6,802 bases of DNA from the NCBI GenBank assembly GCA_030146905.1, contig JASLAV010000338.1, positions 1 through 6,802 on the forward strand. Reading direction: 5' to 3'. Within the stretch, counting starts at the first letter, position 1, and each line of letters starts with the position of its first letter. The notes beneath the pieces were generated by a model. It saw nothing but the letters and a program-made list of their open reading frames with translations. It was not told the DNA's origin and did not search any database. This stretch comes from Lentzea sp. GTDB taxonomy: Bacteria; Actinomycetota; Actinomycetes; Mycobacteriales; Pseudonocardiaceae. The position numbers were made by a program, and so were the translations under genes. Shown here piece after piece: positions 4,316 through 6,802 of the stretch.

Positions 4316-6802
4316 CTACAGCTGGGTCCAGTCCAGCACCGGCGCCGCGAAGTCGCGGATCGACGCCAGCAACCCGAGCCGCGCGGCCTTCACCTTCTCG
4401 TCCTCGGCCATCACGAGCACCTCGTCGAAGAACGTGTTGATCGGCCCGGTCAGGCTCCCGGCCGCCGCGACGAACGCGGCGAGACCGGCGACGTCCCGGC
4501 GGACGCCGTCGAAGGCCTCGTGCAGAGCCACTTCGGCCGGCTCGGACAGCACGGAGGCGTCGTACGACGGCTCCACCGAGGCCGGCACGATCCGCCGCAC
4601 CCGCTGCAACGCGGCGGCCAGCGCGTCGAAGGACTCGTCGCCGGCCAGCGACTCCAGCCGCGACAGCGTCTCGTCGGCCAGCACCGGCGAGTCGGCCAGC
4701 GGCAGCACCGCCTGCACGAACCGGTGCTCGTGACCGGCGTCGAGCAACGCCTGCTCGTACCGCCGCACCGCGAACTCGCGCGCCGTCTCCAACGCATCCG
4801 CGGAGACCTCGAGCCCTTCGGCGGCCAGCGACAGCGCCACCGGCAACGTGATCGCCCGCAGGTCCGGGAACGCCCGCAGCACCGTCACGGCACCGAGAGC
4901 CGCACGACGCAGGCCGAACGGGTCCGACGACCCGGTCGGCTGAGCACCGATGCCGAACAACCCCGCCAGCAGGTCGAACCGGTCGGCCAGCGACAGCAAC
5001 GCCCCCGGCACCGACGACGGCAGCGCGTCACCGGCCGAACGCGGGAGCTCCATCTCCCACAACGCCTGGGCGACCTCCGGGGTCTCCCCCGCCCGCACCG
5101 CGTACTCGCGGGCCATCACACCGGCGAGCGACGACAGCTCGATCACCATCTGCGAGCCGAGGTCGAACTTGGCGAGCGCCCCCGCGCGGTCCAGCGTCTC
5201 GCGGTCGGCGTCCACGACGGACGCGAACCGGCCGGCCAGCGAGGCGATGCGCCCGGCCCTGTCCGCCATCGAACCCAGCTTGTCCGCGAACGTCAGCTTC
5301 GCGAGACCGGACTTCATCTCCTCCAGCGGCGTCTTGAGGTCGGCACGCCAGAAGAACGCGGCGTCCTCGTACCGCGCCCGCAGCACGGCCTCGTTGCCCG
5401 CGCGCACCAGATCGGCGTCGACGGACCCGTTCGCCACGGCCACGAAGTGCGGCAGCAGGGAACCGTCGGCCGCACGGACCGGCAGGTACCGCTGGTGCTT
5501 GCGCATCACCGTGGTGAGGATCTGCGCCGGGAGCTCCAGGTACCGCTCCTCGAACGAGCCGAGGATCGGCGTCGGCCACTCGACCAGGTTCGTCACCTCG
5601 TCCAGCAGGCCGTCGACCTCGACGACACCGCCGACCGACGCCGCGAGCTCCTGCGCCGCCTCGACGATCGAGGCGGACCGCGCCGCGGCGTCGGCCTCGA
5701 TCCCGTGCGACCGCAGGAACTCCAGGTACCCGTCCGCTGTGGACACCGGGACCACCGGCTCCGCGGCGGTCCTGTGCACGCGCGTGGCGGTGCCGGACGT
5801 CAGCGACGACACGGCGACCGGCACGGGGGTCGAGCCGAGCAGCGCGAGCAGCCAGCGGATCGGGCGCGTGAACGACAGCTTCGGGTCGTTCCACTTCATG
5901 TTCTTCTCGGCGCGCAGGTCCGACACGACCTCGGCCAGCAGGCCGCTCAGCACCTCGACGGCGCCGCGGCCGGCGTCGGTCTTCGTCAGCGCGACGAACT
6001 CGACGCCGTTCTCGGTGACGCGGCCCAGCGCGGACACCTCGGCACCCTGGCCGCGAGCGAAGCCCTGCACGGCCTTCGTCGGGTTGCCGTCGGCGTCGAA
6101 CGCGGCGGAGACGCGCGGACCGCGCACCGTGCGCTCGGCGTCCGGCTCGCGCGGCGCCACCGCGGGCACCTGCACGACGATCCGGCGCGGCGTGCCGTGC
6201 ACGGTCACCTCGCCGTGCGTCAGCCGGGTGGCGCCGAGCTTCGACGACACCGCCTCGCGCACCGCCTCGACGGTCCGCCGCACCTCGGCGGGCGGCAGCT
6301 CCTCCGTGCCGATCTCGAACAGCAGCGTGGCCGGCGCGGTGACGTCCTCGAAGGACGACGGCGCTGCGGCGAGGGCGGGGGCCTCCGCCACGCCCAGCGG
6401 GTGCCCCAGCTCGGCACGGCGCTCGGCCCACAGACCGGCGACCTCACGCGCCAGGCCGCGCATCCGGCCGAACGCGCGGGCCCGCTCGGTCGTGGAGATC
6501 GAGCCGCGCGCGTCCAGCACGTTGAAGATGTGCGAGCACTTCAGCACGAAGCTGTGCGCGGGGACCGGCAGGCGGGCGTCGAGCATGCGGCGTGCCTCGG
6601 CCGCGAACTCCTCGAAGAGGCGCTTGTTCGCCTCCACGTCCGCGTCGTCGAGGTAGTACCGCGACATCTCGTACTCGGCCTGGCCGAACGCCTCGCCGTA
6701 GGAGATGCCGGGCGCGTAGGCGATCTTCTTGAAGTGGTCGACGCCCTGCAGCGCCATCATGATCCGCTCGATGCCGTAGGTGATCTCCACCGACACCGGG
6801 TC
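4316..6802 (-). CDS. glyQS: Fused alpha-beta glycyl-tRNA synthetase (N-terminus beyond window)
   Basis: This enzyme charges tRNA-Gly with glycine in the cytoplasm, using ATP. The frame is open to the right edge, giving 828 visible residues; the GTG at 6796 is an internal valine, not the start. Numbering from that valine, residues 1-135 match the C-terminal half of GlyQ: class II motif 3 EITYGIERIMMALQGVD at 4-20, then FNVLDARGSISTTER at 91-105. A linker rich in Ala and Pro follows (about 136-155). The GlyS part begins with TLLFEIGTEELPP at 157-169, continues through MRKHQRYLPV at 431-440, and ends with the DALR-type anticodon-binding region and the conserved tail FFDEVLVMAEDE. The beta part is complete at about 670 residues. 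Roughly 150-170 residues with motifs 1 and 2 are missing only because of the window edge. The usual E. coli arrangement has two separate genes; fused versions are known from Chlamydia. No frameshift is visible. It ends 4 bases from the convergent operon. Confidence 0.93.
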   Translation of the reverse strand, partial: DPVSVEITYGIERIMMALQGVDHFKKIAYAPGISYGEAFGQAEYEMSRYYLDDADVEANKRLFEEFAAEARRMLDARLPVPAHSFVLKCSHIFNVLDARGSISTTERARAFGRMRGLAREVAGLWAERRAELGHPLGVAEAPALAAAPSSFEDVTAPATLLFEIGTEELPPAEVRRTVEAVREAVSSKLGATRLTHGEVTVHGTPRRIVVQVPAVAPREPDAERTVRGPRVSAAFDADGNPTKAVQGFARGQGAEVSALGRVTENGVEFVALTKTDAGRGAVEVLSGLLAEVVSDLRAEKNMKWNDPKLSFTRPIRWLLALLGSTPVPVAVSSLTSGTATRVHRTAAEPVVPVSTADGYLEFLRSHGIEADAAARSASIVEAAQELAASVGGVVEVDGLLDEVTNLVEWPTPILGSFEERYLELPAQILTTVMRKHQRYLPVRAADGSLLPHFVAVANGSVDADLVRAGNEAVLRARYEDAAFFWRADLKTPLEEMKSGLAKLTFADKLGSMADRAGRIASLAGRFASVVDADRETLDRAGALAKFDLGSQMVIELSSLAGVMAREYAVRAGETPEVAQALWEMELPRSAGDALPSSVPGALLSLADRFDLLAGLFGIGAQPTGSSDPFGLRRAALGAVTVLRAFPDLRAITLPVALSLAAEGLEVSADALETAREFAVRRYEQALLDAGHEHRFVQAVLPLADSPVLADETLSRLESLAGDESFDALAAALQRVRRIVPASVEPSYDASVLSEPAEVALHEAFDGVRRDVAGLAAFVAAAGSLTGPINTFFDEVLVMAEDEKVKAARLGLLASIRDFAAPVLDWTQL

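Noticed and set aside
2316..4733. An 805-codon open frame on the plus strand crossing three genes
   Set aside because: It runs in another frame through the end of the NTPase gene, the whole sensor gene and into the synthetase region. Its composition is dominated by Arg, Ala and Gly, and it shows no family motif.
4950..6656. A 568-codon open frame on the plus strand opposite the synthetase
   Set aside because: It is Ser, Ala, Arg and Thr rich with no motifs, and it is antisense to a clearly recognised GlyS/GlyQ coding sequence.

Overview
The base composition is very GC-rich with strong third-position G/C. Several genes start with GTG, and there is a TAP-type secreted hydrolase. Together these point to a filamentous actinomycete. 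A Pseudonocardiales genus (Lentzea, Saccharothrix or Actinosynnema type) is my best guess, but the sequence does not prove it.

Left part (1-650, + strand). The window opens in the last 54 codons of an alpha/beta hydrolase of the tripeptidyl-aminopeptidase (TAP) family and is followed by a terminator-like hairpin (191-225). Directly after the hairpin is a shrunken GH46 chitosanase (about 227-592). It keeps the start of the mature enzyme and its C-terminal third. It lacks a signal peptide and two internal blocks, including the loop that carries the catalytic aspartate. Its own strong hairpin terminator (608-647) is intact. I read this as a decayed secreted-enzyme gene.

Middle part (803-4311, + strand). 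Two genes overlap by the four bases GTGA and must form an operon. The first encodes a cytoplasmic P-loop NTPase with STAND/AAA-like features. The second encodes a protein with one membrane-spanning helix and a large outside domain resembling type 1 periplasmic ligand-binding proteins, with ten cysteines on the outer side. No permease or transporter ATPase lies next to them. The likely picture is a surface ligand sensor coupled to an inner-face NTPase rather than an importer. This is the part of the window most likely to represent a poorly described system.

Right part (4316-6802, - strand). A housekeeping-type gene for glycyl-tRNA synthetase converges on the operon, with only 4 bases between the stop codons. 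Alpha (GlyQ) and beta (GlyS) subunits are fused in one chain. The N-terminal part of the alpha region lies beyond the window. No RNA genes, insertion sequences, CRISPR arrays or long repeats were seen.
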